DNA of 64,000 nt from Bdellovibrio sp. 28-41-41 (GCA_002256935.1 NCGL01000002.1:35152-99151); one strand, 5' to 3'. Shown: positions 19,048-28,790, counted from the first letter of the stretch. A program made the numbers and translations. The notes: generated from the letters alone by a model not told the origin.

Positions 19048-19109
19048 GAGTATACCGTACTGAAGGTTTTCCATCCTGACAATTAGAATTTCAGCTTAGA
19101 ATTTTTAAA

Positions 19110-19775
19110 CTATTTCTTTTTCTTTTTTTTAGCTGGTTCCGTTTTGGGAGCCGCTTTTACAGCGGATTTAGCGGCAGGTTTTGCTGCGGATTTAGCTACT
19201 GGCTTTACTGCTGCTTTCACCGCAACTTTTGCTGCGGCCTTGGCTGCTGGCTTTGCTGATTTAGCCGTAGCTGCTTTCTTCACCGTCAAATTTTTCTTTG
19301 GCGCTTCTACTTCGGTTTTGCCCTTTTTGGCCGATTTAGGATTTCTTAAATTATCAAATACTTCATCTTGGATCGACATCATCCGTTCTTCGTCGACTTT
19401 GCTTTTCTCGTGATCGAAACCAAGCAAATGTAAAACACCGTGAAGCATAATGTAACCAAGTTCGTCTTCCAAACTCAATCCGTGCTCTTTCGCCTGACGA
19501 GAAATCACTTGTGGACACAGAACTAATTCACCCATCGATGTTGGGTCGTCAGAACCAAAACTTAAAATATCAGTGGGATAATCTTTGCAGCGATAATTCC
19601 AATTTAATTTTTTTGCGTCGTTTTCATTGAGAAAAACTAACGATACTTCCTGAGTCTTTTTATCTGTATCGATGATTTTCTTTTTTTTAAGTTCAGTAGC
19701 GATGCCCTTGATCCATTTATTCAGAGTGTCTTCCGATAAATCCATTCCCGAGTCATTGATGATATTTAATTTCAT
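19110..19775 (-). CDS. ybeY: Endoribonuclease YbeY with a histone H1-like C-terminal tail
   Basis: YbeY is a zinc endoribonuclease for 16S rRNA 3'-end maturation and ribosome quality control. Residues 1-145 form the usual domain, with the zinc motif in HGVLHLLGFDHEKSK. The following 75 residues, about one third of the protein, are repeats of Lys-Ala-Ala-Val-Pro type ending in a run of six lysines, absent from ordinary YbeY (about 150 residues). The tail resembles histone H1-like or AlgP-like DNA/RNA-binding tails. It sits 6 bases after the pgpH-like gene. Confidence 0.9.
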   Translation of the reverse strand: MKLNIINDSGMDLSEDTLNKWIKGIATELKKKKIIDTDKKTQEVSLVFLNENDAKKLNWNYRCKDYPTDILSFGSDDPTSMGELVLCPQVISRQAKEHGLSLEDELGYIMLHGVLHLLGFDHEKSKVDEERMMSIQDEVFDNLRNPKSAKKGKTEVEAPKKNLTVKKAATAKSAKPAAKAAAKVAVKAAVKPVAKSAAKPAAKSAVKAAPKTEPAKKKKKK

Positions 19776-19781
19776 ACGGCC

Positions 19782-22247
19782 CTATTTTGTCTGTGACTGT
19801 GAGATATATCCTAATCCACCGCCTGCACTTTTAGGATAATCTATCCTTTGATGATATATACCCAAAAGGATTTTGACAAAGGCTTGCTCGACCTTTGATA
19901 GATCTTTTAACGTTAAATTACATTCATCTAACTGACCGTCTGTGAATTTTCTTTGAATAATATTACGTACGATATTTTGCAACCGCGTTGGTGTTGGCTC
20001 GTCCAATGACCGCGCCGCCGCTTCGATGCTATCCGCTAGCATGCATAGAGCCGATTCGCGAAACTGTGGTTTTGGGCCTGGATAACGAAAGTCTTCTTCC
20101 GAGATTTCAGCATCACCGTCTTCGCGAAGGTCTAGGGCTTTGTTATAAAAGAAGGAAATCAAAGTCGTTCCATGATGCTGAACGATACCGTCTATGATTG
20201 GCTTACCCAACTTGTGTTTCATACCTAATTCCACACCATCTTTTACGTGGGCTATTAGTAAAGTTTTGCTCATAAACGGGGAAATAGAATCATGGGCGTT
20301 CTGACCCGGTTTTTGATTTTCGATGAAATAACGAGCATGTTCCATCTTACCGATGTCATGGTAATAACTCATAACTTTGGCAAGCAATGGGTTCGCTCCA
20401 ATTTCTTCAGCAGCGGCTTCAACCATGCTACCGACCATCATCGAGTGATGATAGGTACCCGGTGCTTGAATCAACATCTGTTTAAGCAATGGGTGATTTA
20501 AATTTGAAAGCTCTAACAACTTCACATCGGTCGTATAATTGAACAATGATTCCACCAATGGAATCGCCATCATCGTGATGAGTGAACTGAAAATACCACC
20601 CAAGAATGCTGCTGGAATGGCAAAGTAAACTTCCGTCAAGGCTTCGTCTTGCTCGATTTTAGCGATCAACATCAGGAACGCAACAAGCAATGCATTGATA
20701 ATCCCCGTGCGAACACCCGCCCAATAAATATCATTTCTCTTTTTACAGTTTAAAACACCGCGGGCCGCTGCGATACCACCTACCAGGCTGACAATCACAA
20801 ACATGAAATTGAAATCTTCCATTATAGCTAAGCTTAACGACAAGAACGCCGTGAACAGCCACACCAATTCTCCAGAAGAAATAATTAAACCCACAATCAT
20901 TGGACCAGCGGCCACAGGAGCTGCAAATAAAAACACGGCATGGGTAAAGTAGGCGCCCCACTTAGAGATAAATGCGGCATCGGCGACGAACATATAGAAC
21001 TTCGTAAGTACTATCACGCCCAAGACAATAATCATCATTACCGAGATATCTTTAGTTTCAAATTTAATTTTATTCTGAGTGAACCGACGAATGTAAGAGC
21101 TAAATACAAGTACCGTTACTGAAAGCAACAACGCCATCGATAACGCCATGAAGTCTTTCTTTTTATCAGACTGAATACTTTCGATTTGTTTAAGTACGGC
21201 CATATCGAATGGCTGCACACGATGCCCTTTACCGACCAAGACTTGATTTCGCTTAATAGTGATCAATACCGGAGCAACCGATTCACGAGCCGTTGTTTTC
21301 CTAGATGCCAATTCTTGTTTATTCAGCGTCAAATTAGGAATGATCAATGCCCGTGCCAGGTAGAGCAAGTTAGCGCGATCTGAGTCGTCCATTTTCTCTA
21401 AAACTTTTTTATCGATGAATTGAAAGTGATCCGGGTTTTGTAAATCCAAAATATCTTTTTTTGAAACAGAGAATTCGCGACCAGAATTTGATTTATGAAC
21501 AACACGCGCAATGACTTCGTCTTGGTGAGACGGAACGAAACGATCTGGCGATTCAGCAATTTTCTTAGCGTACCAAAGATCCAAATTTCTTACTAACGAG
21601 TTTTCTATACGTGCGTGGAAACGATGCTCAATCAGCCACTCAAACAAATAATCTGCTAGAGATACGCCCAATTCTTTTTCAAAAATGGCTTTGTGAGTAA
21701 AAAGATCCTTTATCAATTTTTGCTGAGCTGTGTAACTACGAGGCCAATTCAAATCGCGCATCTGATTACGCATATAGCGGAATGAACGATATACATTACC
21801 GGCTAGGCGGTCAAAAACGTTGGTGTCATAGTCAAAAACAACAGGAATATTCGATTCCGCTTTCAAACGCTTTTCTTCAGTCGTAACCTCATCTGCCATT
21901 TCGAAGGTGAGGGGTGATACGATATCTACAGTCGTCGCATCACCGACCTTGAATGTGTGAGGAATTTTAATTTGAAAGAAGATTAAGTAGGATAACACTA
22001 GGCAGAACAATAAAACCGTAAATACTTTACGAACAGAAAACGTAGTCTCTAGCCAGTTTAAATAACGTCCAAAAATTGTTTTCTCTAAACCCAGTTGATG
22101 AACCCAGTCTAGATACTTGTGGCTTGGATCTTCATAATTATGACGTTGAGTGTTCTTATTTTTGGAATGAGCAGAGACGGCATCTTTGATGCGATCATTC
22201 AAACGCGTTACGCGATTTCCGCCTTCGTTATTTTGGTCATTCCCCAT
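19782..22247 (-). CDS. PgpH-type 7TM-HD membrane phosphohydrolase (possible c-di-AMP phosphodiesterase)
   Basis: The 821-residue protein has one N-terminal membrane helix (about 75-93), a long extracytoplasmic 7TM-HDED-type domain (about 100-375), about seven membrane helices (about 380-600) and a cytoplasmic HD domain with YYHDIGKMEHARYF. This is the layout of Listeria PgpH, which degrades cyclic di-AMP. Whether this organism makes c-di-AMP is not shown in the window. Neighbouring ybeY is also typical. It is divergent from mazG. Confidence 0.85.
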   Translation of the reverse strand: MGNDQNNEGGNRVTRLNDRIKDAVSAHSKNKNTQRHNYEDPSHKYLDWVHQLGLEKTIFGRYLNWLETTFSVRKVFTVLLFCLVLSYLIFFQIKIPHTFKVGDATTVDIVSPLTFEMADEVTTEEKRLKAESNIPVVFDYDTNVFDRLAGNVYRSFRYMRNQMRDLNWPRSYTAQQKLIKDLFTHKAIFEKELGVSLADYLFEWLIEHRFHARIENSLVRNLDLWYAKKIAESPDRFVPSHQDEVIARVVHKSNSGREFSVSKKDILDLQNPDHFQFIDKKVLEKMDDSDRANLLYLARALIIPNLTLNKQELASRKTTARESVAPVLITIKRNQVLVGKGHRVQPFDMAVLKQIESIQSDKKKDFMALSMALLLSVTVLVFSSYIRRFTQNKIKFETKDISVMMIIVLGVIVLTKFYMFVADAAFISKWGAYFTHAVFLFAAPVAAGPMIVGLIISSGELVWLFTAFLSLSLAIMEDFNFMFVIVSLVGGIAAARGVLNCKKRNDIYWAGVRTGIINALLVAFLMLIAKIEQDEALTEVYFAIPAAFLGGIFSSLITMMAIPLVESLFNYTTDVKLLELSNLNHPLLKQMLIQAPGTYHHSMMVGSMVEAAAEEIGANPLLAKVMSYYHDIGKMEHARYFIENQKPGQNAHDSISPFMSKTLLIAHVKDGVELGMKHKLGKPIIDGIVQHHGTTLISFFYNKALDLREDGDAEISEEDFRYPGPKPQFRESALCMLADSIEAAARSLDEPTPTRLQNIVRNIIQRKFTDGQLDECNLTLKDLSKVEQAFVKILLGIYHQRIDYPKSAGGGLGYISQSQTK

Positions 22248-22335
22248 ACGTTAAACACTTCGGCATAAATGCCATAAATTTGTATTGAACTTTTCTTAAA
22301 AATGGTCAAATCTGGGCGCAAATCGAGTCTAATTT

Positions 22336-23187
22336 ATGCCGCAAGCTCCTGATAATTTTAACCTTTTCGAATCACTAATGCAAATCGTTAGATCACTTCG
22401 TGGTCCAGATGGTTGCCCATGGGACAAAGAGCAAACTCATAACACGTTAACTCCGTACGCAATTGAAGAAGTTTACGAATTTGTAGACGCTGTCGAGTCT
22501 GGTAACGATGCTTTAGTCAAGGATGAGCTCGGCGATGTTTTGTTCCAAGTCGCACTCCACGCAGCTCTCGCGGAAGAACGAAATGCTTTTAAAATCCAAG
22601 ACGTCATCGCCAACATCAGTGAAAAGCTTGTTAGACGACACCCGCATGTGTTCTCTGACACCAAAGTCTCGGGCATCGACGACGTTTGGAAAAATTGGGA
22701 AGAGATCAAACGCGCCGAGAAGAAAAACTCGCCGAAAACGTCAAGCGGTCCCTTTGATTTCCCCAACCACCTGCCCGCGTTACAACGCGCGCACAAGATC
22801 GGTGTTAAATCACAAAAGTTGCAGTTCGACTGGGCGAACTCAGATGATGTTCTAAAAAAAGTTTGGGAAGAAATTAATGAACTTCAAGTCGAGAAGAAAA
22901 ATATAGATTCATTGAAAGACGCAACTGCGGAAGATAAACAAAAAGCCCAAGAAGCGATGGAAGATGAATTTGGTGATGTCCTGTTTTCATTGAGTCAGTG
23001 GGCTCGTCATCAAAATATTGAACCCGAAACCGCACTGAGAAAAGCTAATCGTAAATTTGAAACTCGCTTTAATGTGATGATGAAAATCGTCGAGAGCGAA
23101 AAGAAAGGTTGGGGTACTTTGACTGACGACCAGAAAGAAGCCTTCTGGTCGAAAGCAAAAAAACAGATTAAACCTGATCCGGCTTAG
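22336..23187 (+). CDS. mazG: Nucleoside triphosphate pyrophosphohydrolase MazG
   Basis: MazG hydrolyses NTPs and dNTPs to monophosphates, cleaning the nucleotide pool. Two MazG folds are present: the first with GPDGCPWDKEQTHNTL, EEVYEFVDAV and DELGDVLFQVALHA, the second with WEEINELQVEK and DEFGDVLFSLSQWAR. The 283 residues are typical of the double-domain enzyme. No good ribosome site precedes the ATG. It is transcribed alone. Confidence 0.93.
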   Translation: MPQAPDNFNLFESLMQIVRSLRGPDGCPWDKEQTHNTLTPYAIEEVYEFVDAVESGNDALVKDELGDVLFQVALHAALAEERNAFKIQDVIANISEKLVRRHPHVFSDTKVSGIDDVWKNWEEIKRAEKKNSPKTSSGPFDFPNHLPALQRAHKIGVKSQKLQFDWANSDDVLKKVWEEINELQVEKKNIDSLKDATAEDKQKAQEAMEDEFGDVLFSLSQWARHQNIEPETALRKANRKFETRFNVMMKIVESEKKGWGTLTDDQKEAFWSKAKKQIKPDPA

Positions 23188-23439
23188 TTGGCAACAAATG
23201 GCTCAGGCCCGGCTTCACCGCCGACATCCTGAACTGCCTTGTTGGAACATCTACTTGCAACCAATGAAAAACTGACCTTTTTTCAAAATCATCTTAGTGA
23301 TAATGACCTGCTTTTTCTTTCAAAGATGAAACGCTCGCTGAGAATTCTAGTAGTTGCGCATCGGATTCTGCTAAAAATATAAATACATACGAACTCTAGG
23401 TTGTTTATTAAGCCGTTATTGACTACATACTATGAGTAC

Positions 23440-23799
23440 ATGAGTCGCTTAATTTATTTATTTCTTGGCTGGTTGTTTTTGATGGTTGGAGTAATTGCGA
23501 TTATCGTTCCCCTATTGCCGACAACGCCGTTCCTTATTCTAACTGCGATTTGTTTTTCAAAGGGTTCAGAGAAGATGCACTTGTGGCTTCTGAACCACCA
23601 TATCTTTGGACCACCAATCAATGAATGGACCACAAACGGTGTCATTCGGACGAAATACAAATTGATGGCGACAACAATGATGTCTATCAGCGCTGTGTTT
23701 ATCTATCCCAAGGATTACATTCCTCTATTTGGGAAAATCGGATTCACAATTTCATTTGTTTTAGTGATGTTGTTTATTTGGACTCGGCCGTCTAAGTAA
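23440..23799 (+). CDS. YbaN-like inner-membrane protein (DUF454)
   Basis: A small protein of about 119 residues with three to four predicted membrane helices and the DUF454 motif VPLLPTTPFLILTAICFSKGS. Family function is unknown. I place the start at the ATG at 23440 (MSRLIYLFLG) because the first membrane helix then begins at the N-terminus; a TTG at 23401 would add 13 residues. Ribosome-site evidence is weak for either. The 250 bases between mazG and this gene contain only a poor hairpin. Confidence 0.8.
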   Translation: MSRLIYLFLGWLFLMVGVIAIIVPLLPTTPFLILTAICFSKGSEKMHLWLLNHHIFGPPINEWTTNGVIRTKYKLMATTMMSISAVFIYPKDYIPLFGKIGFTISFVLVMLFIWTRPSK

Positions 23800-23803
23800 C
23801 TAG

Positions 23804-24235
23804 CTAAAGCGACGACGACAAATCACAAACGGGATCTCCCGAAAAATCAGGCGTTTCAATTCTGACTTTTGCGATCAATGTTGTCGGATCGAATTCAAGT
23901 TTAATTTCATTGTGGCGATCATTGTAGCACTTCCATAAAACATAAATCGTCTTTCCGCCGTTAACCCCTTCGGCTACCAAATGATTATCAGCCTTAAACT
24001 GCTCGATTTGATTTTCTTCGATTTTAAATTCACCCAGCATCGTGAATCCTTGCTCTTGCCAAGATTCTACGTACACACCCATAGGAAATTGGACTTTGCC
24101 AATTCTCTGAAATTCCATGATGGGGAATATTTTTTCATACCAGTAAAAACCAAATGGAATTCCGAATAGCAGAATGACTCCGAAAATTTTTAAAATTTTA
24201 CTTTTCAGAGTGCTACTTTTCTGGCTATTTTTCAT
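23804..24235 (-). CDS. Hypothetical protein with one membrane anchor
   Basis: I do not recognise this 143-residue product. It has one N-terminal membrane helix (about residues 12-32) and a soluble domain, probably periplasmic, of about 110 residues ending in FSGDPVCDLSSSL, with two cysteines (about 107 and 138). It overlaps the 3' end of the glyoxalase II-like gene by 11 bases, so the two are probably cotranscribed, and it converges on the DUF454 gene. Confidence 0.6.
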   Translation of the reverse strand: MKNSQKSSTLKSKILKIFGVILLFGIPFGFYWYEKIFPIMEFQRIGKVQFPMGVYVESWQEQGFTMLGEFKIEENQIEQFKADNHLVAEGVNGGKTIYVLWKCYNDRHNEIKLEFDPTTLIAKVRIETPDFSGDPVCDLSSSL

Positions 24236-24956
24236 AACGAAAAGAATTCCTTAAAGTTCTAAACCGAGTGAATTCTTCTAGCGATTCGGCTTTTATAAAA
24301 GGATTGTATTTCACTTCGACAGATAAAGGAACGGGCAAACTAGGAACCGAATTCACTTTCTGCATTTCATCTGCTTCAATGTCGCCTACTTTAACCAAAT
24401 CTTGTTTCAGACAAAAGGCCAGATTGGCTTTGGTGTACTCGTGGGCACAGTAGACATCGGTATCGCCCGGTAGCTTTTTAACTTTTTGTAAGCTTTGATA
24501 CAGTTGCTCGAATGTGCCATCAAATATTCGTCCGCACCCAAATCGAAACAATATATCTCCGCAAAATAAAATCTTGTTTTGGTGTTCAAAAAAACAAATA
24601 TGATCGGGCCAGTGTCCCGGCGTTTTGAAAACATCAAATGTACGCTGGTTCCATTGAAATGACTGAGCGTCTTGAGTGCAATCCGCGAAATCGATTTTTT
24701 TAATTTTAGGGAAACGTTCGATAACTTTAGGAACGCCGCCGATGTGGTCATTGTGTGAATGTGTAATCAATAAGTAGTTTGGCTCAAGTCCCAACTGGTC
24801 AATGACTTCAATAACTGGATCTGCCATACCAGGATCAACAATGAATGCTTTTTTGGTATCGTCAGTAAGGATGTAAACATAATTATCTTCAAAGATTGGT
24901 ATCGCTATGACTTTTGTATGGAGCCCATCGGGATAGTTTTGAATATATTGCTTCAT
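24225..24956 (-). CDS. Metallo-beta-lactamase-fold hydrolase, glyoxalase II-like
   Basis: The zinc motif THSHNDHIGG, the downstream GHWPDHICF and CGDILFRFGCGR, and the N-terminal IPIFEDNYVYIL match hydroxyacylglutathione hydrolase (GloB), which releases D-lactate from lactoylglutathione. At 243 residues it is close to the family size. Related thioesterases have other substrates, so the exact reaction is inferred. It is divergent from the PilZ-like gene. Confidence 0.8.
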   Translation of the reverse strand: MKQYIQNYPDGLHTKVIAIPIFEDNYVYILTDDTKKAFIVDPGMADPVIEVIDQLGLEPNYLLITHSHNDHIGGVPKVIERFPKIKKIDFADCTQDAQSFQWNQRTFDVFKTPGHWPDHICFFEHQNKILFCGDILFRFGCGRIFDGTFEQLYQSLQKVKKLPGDTDVYCAHEYTKANLAFCLKQDLVKVGDIEADEMQKVNSVPSLPVPLSVEVKYNPFIKAESLEEFTRFRTLRNSFRYEK

Positions 24957-25017
24957 CTACCAATTAGACTAACCTATATAAAGAGTTTTAAACACCCTTT
25001 TTTAGTTCTGAGGTTTT

Positions 25018-25299
25018 ATGTCTGACAGAAAGTTTATTCGTTACCAACCAGATCCCCAATCTGTAGCTCTTATCGATCTAAAAGCAAACGGACGTGAATT
25101 TAAACCAACGATCACTGCCATTATTCTGAATGAATCTTATTATGGATGCGCGATCGTATTTGCGAATAATGAAATTATTAAAAAGGGCGCGAAAGTTAAA
25201 ATTAAAATCGGCCAATTAGAAATTATGAAAGCCGAAGTCGCTTGGGTAAAAACTCTTGAAGAGAACATTCAAAAAGTCGGCATTCTACTTTTAGAATAG
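25018..25299 (+). CDS. Small PilZ-like domain protein
   Basis: This 93-residue single-domain protein starts with RKFIRYQPD and continues with a six-strand pattern (ILNESYYGCAIVF, KVKIKIGQLEIMKAEVAWV) like PilZ domains, which can bind cyclic di-GMP. The canonical RxxxR and D/NxSxxG motifs are only partly recognisable (RKFIR and NESYYG), so binding is uncertain. A GAGG ribosome site precedes the ATG. It stands alone, divergent from the glyoxalase-like gene. Confidence 0.6.
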   Translation: MSDRKFIRYQPDPQSVALIDLKANGREFKPTITAIILNESYYGCAIVFANNEIIKKGAKVKIKIGQLEIMKAEVAWVKTLEENIQKVGILLLE

Positions 25300-25512
25300 T
25301 AATCTCGTTATACATAGCCTAGAATCGCAGAAAATCCCAAATAGAAAATGGGATCATCAAAACCGCCCCCCACAAATAGTGTCTGCCTCAACTTACTGAT
25401 TTCCCAAGACTGAAAATATTCCGGACCCAACTTTTCGACTAAACAAGAGCCCAAAACCAAACAGTTTAAGTCCGACAATCCCGTAGCCATTCCAAATAAT
25501 CACGATCAGTTC

Positions 25513-26634
25513 CTACCTAATTTTCATTTCGACTTCGTTTAGAACTTTGTTCGCGGAGTCTCGTAATTGAATATCAATTTTTTTCTGTGCCCAGTTAATT
25601 TTCAGCAAACCAAAATTTTCTGTTTTAGTTGGCGCACCAATATATGATTTATCACTTTCACCAAGATCGGCAAATTTGTTGATACCACTGGCCGTAATAT
25701 CGTACAGGGTTCCCCAACCTTTTACGTCTTGTTTAGCAATCGTTCCCATATGGCGATCACCGCTGATAATGAAAAGATTCTTCGGTCCTACACGACGTAA
25801 CAGATTTAAAAATCGCTCTTTCTCTTGAGGAAAATTGGCCCATTTTTCAAAGCCATGTTCTTCGGCCACAAATTGAATGCTGGATACAACGACGCGTACA
25901 TCGGCTGGTTTACGCAATTGACGTTCTAGCCATGCCCATTGTTCTTCACCTAGAATCGTTGCTTTCTTGTCATCGCTTGGACCAAATTTTTTATTTGGAT
26001 TAGTCAGATCATCGATTTTTTTCAAAGGTGAACGGAACCAACGAGTATCGAGCATGATGATCTGTAACATCGGCGATTTTTTCGTAACACCACCAAGAAT
26101 TTTAGTGTGGTACACGCCCTTCTGCCCCTTTGATAGCGAGTCTTTAACGTATGTCCACTGATTTAAAAATTCGCGTCTGGCTTCATCTTTTTCTGGATTA
26201 TCAGAGCCAGCATCATTCACACCGTAATCATGATCATCCCATGTTGCCAAAATAGGAATATGTTCGCGAAATCGGCGAAACTCTGGGATTAAATTTAATT
26301 TTTTGTATTGTGCACCAATAGGTTTAGTCTCTGGTGTCGAAGCATAAACATTGTCGCCTGAAAAAATAAATAATTCCGGCTCGTCTTTAGCAATGATGTC
26401 CCAAATTGGTTGCGGTTTATCCTGATTAGCACATGATCCAAACGCCACAGTTTCAGGAGCTACGGCCACATCAACTCCACGCGGAGTTAGGTCATTACTT
26501 TTTGGTCGTTTTGACGCTTCTTGCGTTTTCGCCGCTTCATCTTTTTTCGCAGGATCAGAGGATGTTGACTTTGATGTCGACTGGCAGCTGATCGCAAACA
26601 ACAAAACTAATAAAAGTTGAAATTTCAATTTCAT
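25513..26634 (-). CDS. PhoD-like metallophosphoesterase lipoprotein
   Basis: A lipoprotein signal (AISC, cysteine about residue 17) is followed by a Ser/Thr/Lys-rich spacer. The PhoD-like domain contains AFGSCANQ, FIFSGDNVYA, ATWDDHDYGVND and ISGDRHMGTI, which supply the metal ligands of the alkaline phosphatase D family. The 373 residues suit a compact PhoD-like phosphatase or phospholipase D anchored in the envelope. A hairpin separates it from prpC upstream. Confidence 0.85.
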   Translation of the reverse strand: MKLKFQLLLVLLFAISCQSTSKSTSSDPAKKDEAAKTQEASKRPKSNDLTPRGVDVAVAPETVAFGSCANQDKPQPIWDIIAKDEPELFIFSGDNVYASTPETKPIGAQYKKLNLIPEFRRFREHIPILATWDDHDYGVNDAGSDNPEKDEARREFLNQWTYVKDSLSKGQKGVYHTKILGGVTKKSPMLQIIMLDTRWFRSPLKKIDDLTNPNKKFGPSDDKKATILGEEQWAWLERQLRKPADVRVVVSSIQFVAEEHGFEKWANFPQEKERFLNLLRRVGPKNLFIISGDRHMGTIAKQDVKGWGTLYDITASGINKFADLGESDKSYIGAPTKTENFGLLKINWAQKKIDIQLRDSANKVLNEVEMKIR

Positions 26635-26655
26635 GACTACCTCGAGTGGAAATTT

Positions 26656-26680
26656 AGAGAGCCTGATGAAAAGGCTCTCT
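26656..26680 (-). terminator. Hairpin between prpC and the PhoD-like gene
   Basis: AGAGAGCC (26656-26663) pairs perfectly with GGCTCTCT (26673-26680) across a 9-base loop. It lies 30 bases after the prpC stop on the minus strand. The following run is only AAATTT, so it may be a weak terminator or a processing/stability hairpin for the prpDBC message. Confidence 0.55.
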
Positions 26681-26709
26681 TGGTATTGTAATTAGAATAA
26701 TAGAATTAA

Positions 26710-27885
26710 TTAGCGACGTTCAGAAATCGGTGTCACTTTTCTTTGTGCTGAACCGATGTATTCGCTGAGTGGACGGATAATACGATTGTTAGCCGCTTGC
26801 TCCATAATATGAGCTGACCAACCCGTTGTACGTGCCATAACAAAAATAGGTGTAAAGAAATCAATTTCAAAACCCATCATGAAATACGCAGGTCCTGCTG
26901 GGAAATCTAAGTTAGGGTATATTTTCTTTTTCTCTACCATTACTTTTTCTAAACTGTCGTACATACGCATCCATTTAGATTCACCTGTTACATCAGCCAT
27001 TACCTGAGCGTACTTGCGCATCGTTGGAACACGTGAATCGCCTTTTTTGTAAACGCGATGACCGAAACCCATAACTTTACGTTTGTTTGCTAATGCATCT
27101 AGCATCCACTGTTCAGCTTTAGCTGGATCAGCGATTTCTTTCATCATGTGCATAACCATTTCGTTAGCGCCGCCATGTAAAGGCCCTTTTAAAGCACCGA
27201 TACCTGCCACGGTCGCAGAATAGATATCACTTTCAGTCGACGTCACAACACGTGAGGTGAATGTCGACGCATTGAAAGAATGCTCAGCGTATAGGATCAA
27301 CGATACGTCGAATGCTTTTACTACTTCTTTTTGAGGTACTTTACCGAAACACATGTGGAAGAAGTTTTCAGCTAAAGACAAATCTTTATTTGGAGGAATA
27401 AAATCCAAACCTTTTTTGAAACGGAAATCCGCTGCCACCATAGTCGGAATTTTAGCTAACAACCGAATGGCTTTATCAAAGTTAGTCGCTGGACTAGCAT
27501 CCCAAACGCGTTCATCTTCACAACCTAAAAAGCTAACACCTGTGCGAATTGAATCCATGGGATGGCATTTTTTTGGTAACGCTTTGATTACGTTTAAGTT
27601 GTCTTTAGAAATATCACGATATGATCTTTCTAATTTTTCAAACTCAGCTAATTGCGCAGCCGTCGGAAGCTCGCTTTTATACATTAAGTACGCCACTTCT
27701 TCGAAACGGCAGTTTTCAGCTAAATCATGAACTGGGTAACCACGGTAGATAAGAGAGTTCGTGTCCGGGTTAACTTTAGAAACGCTACTTGTATCGATAA
27801 CAGAACCTTCTAAACCTTTTTTGGTATTAACCTTTTCTGGTTCGGGTACGTAATCTGGATTTACATAATTATCTTGCGTGCTCAT
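26710..27885 (-). CDS. prpC: 2-methylcitrate synthase (citrate synthase family)
   Basis: PrpC condenses propionyl-CoA with oxaloacetate. Citrate-synthase motifs are present: GPLHGGANEMVM, MGFGHRVYKKGDSR with the active-site histidine, and FPAGPAYFMMG with the catalytic aspartate region. The 391 residues fit the short (type II) synthases. Being third in prpD-prpB-prpC marks it as methylcitrate rather than ordinary citrate synthase, though such enzymes can do both. Confidence 0.9.
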   Translation of the reverse strand: MSTQDNYVNPDYVPEPEKVNTKKGLEGSVIDTSSVSKVNPDTNSLIYRGYPVHDLAENCRFEEVAYLMYKSELPTAAQLAEFEKLERSYRDISKDNLNVIKALPKKCHPMDSIRTGVSFLGCEDERVWDASPATNFDKAIRLLAKIPTMVAADFRFKKGLDFIPPNKDLSLAENFFHMCFGKVPQKEVVKAFDVSLILYAEHSFNASTFTSRVVTSTESDIYSATVAGIGALKGPLHGGANEMVMHMMKEIADPAKAEQWMLDALANKRKVMGFGHRVYKKGDSRVPTMRKYAQVMADVTGESKWMRMYDSLEKVMVEKKKIYPNLDFPAGPAYFMMGFEIDFFTPIFVMARTTGWSAHIMEQAANNRIIRPLSEYIGSAQRKVTPISERR

Positions 27886-27893
27886 TCGTCCTC

Positions 27894-28790
27894 CTAAATT
27901 TTAAAATTAAAAATACTTTTATCAAAATCGTTATAATCTTCGTAACGAGTTAATTCATAAAGCTCTTTACGAGTTTGCATATTCGGTACGATGTTTTCTT
28001 GAGTGCCTTCTTTAATGATCTGATCCAAACCAACATCAACCGCCTTCATCGCTAAACGTAATGTTGTTACTGGATAAATTACGATGTTGAATCCTAAAGA
28101 CGACAATTCTTTCTGAGTTAACAATCTTGATTTACCAAACTCAGTCATGTTCGCTAGCAACGGAACTTTGATGGCTTTACGGAAGGCTTCGAATTCTTTT
28201 TCATCTTGCAGAGCCTCTGGAAAAATCGCTTCGGCACCCGCATCCACATAAGCTTTCGCTCGCGTGATCGCTGCATCCAAACCTTCAGACGCCCGGGCAT
28301 CTGTTCTGGCCATGATTAAAAAACCAGGATCTAGTTTTTTTCCACGATCAGCCGCCTGAATTTTTCTAACCATATCATCGGTGCTGACTAAAGATTTGTT
28401 ATCCAAGTGCCCACAACGTTTTGGATTCATTTGATCTTCCAAATGACCGCCGCAAATACCCATTTCGATCATCTCTTGAACGGTACGAGTGACGTTCATT
28501 GGTTCACCAAAACCCGTATCGATATCAATCAAACTTGGGATTGATACTGCGCGAGCGATTTGACGACCTCGAGCCGCCACTTCTGATAACGTTGTAAGAC
28601 CGATATCTGGGTAACCTAAATCGTTAGACATCACAGAACCAGAAATATACACGCCATCGAATTTTTTCTTTTCGATCAACATCGCCGATAATGGCGAGAA
28701 AGCACCGGGCATAACTAAAAGTTTGCCCGATTTAAGTTTATCACGAAATTGTGCGCGTTTGTTGCTGGGTGTGATTTCTGGAAATAACAT
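27894..28790 (-). CDS. prpB: 2-methylisocitrate lyase
   Basis: PrpB splits 2-methylisocitrate into pyruvate and succinate. The protein belongs to the isocitrate lyase/PEP mutase superfamily, with DIDTGFGEP, GGHLEDQMNPKRCGH (the KRCGH active-site loop) and MARTDARASEGLDAAI. Its 298 residues match PrpB. It abuts prpD (shared base) and is 8 bases from prpC. Because the superfamily includes PEP mutase, I checked the context: the neighbours clearly indicate the methylcitrate cycle, not phosphonate synthesis. Confidence 0.93.
   Translation of the reverse strand: MLFPEITPSNKRAQFRDKLKSGKLLVMPGAFSPLSAMLIEKKKFDGVYISGSVMSNDLGYPDIGLTTLSEVAARGRQIARAVSIPSLIDIDTGFGEPMNVTRTVQEMIEMGICGGHLEDQMNPKRCGHLDNKSLVSTDDMVRKIQAADRGKKLDPGFLIMARTDARASEGLDAAITRAKAYVDAGAEAIFPEALQDEKEFEAFRKAIKVPLLANMTEFGKSRLLTQKELSSLGFNIVIYPVTTLRLAMKAVDVGLDQIIKEGTQENIVPNMQTRKELYELTRYEDYNDFDKSIFNFKI

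Noticed and set aside
23189..23248. Imperfect hairpin after mazG (CAACAA...TTGTTG arms around a GC-rich loop)
   Set aside because: Several mismatches and no T run; it resembles the long-hairpin family only loosely and is too weak to list as a terminator or member.
25308..25490. 60-residue minus-strand frame between the PilZ-like and PhoD-like genes
   Set aside because: No spaced ribosome site, odd composition and no recognisable domain; it fills the short gap between two real genes and is probably chance.
27894..28790. Possible PEP mutase for phosphonate lipid synthesis
   Set aside because: The protein belongs to the same superfamily, but the KRCGH motif and the prpD-prpB-prpC operon identify 2-methylisocitrate lyase.
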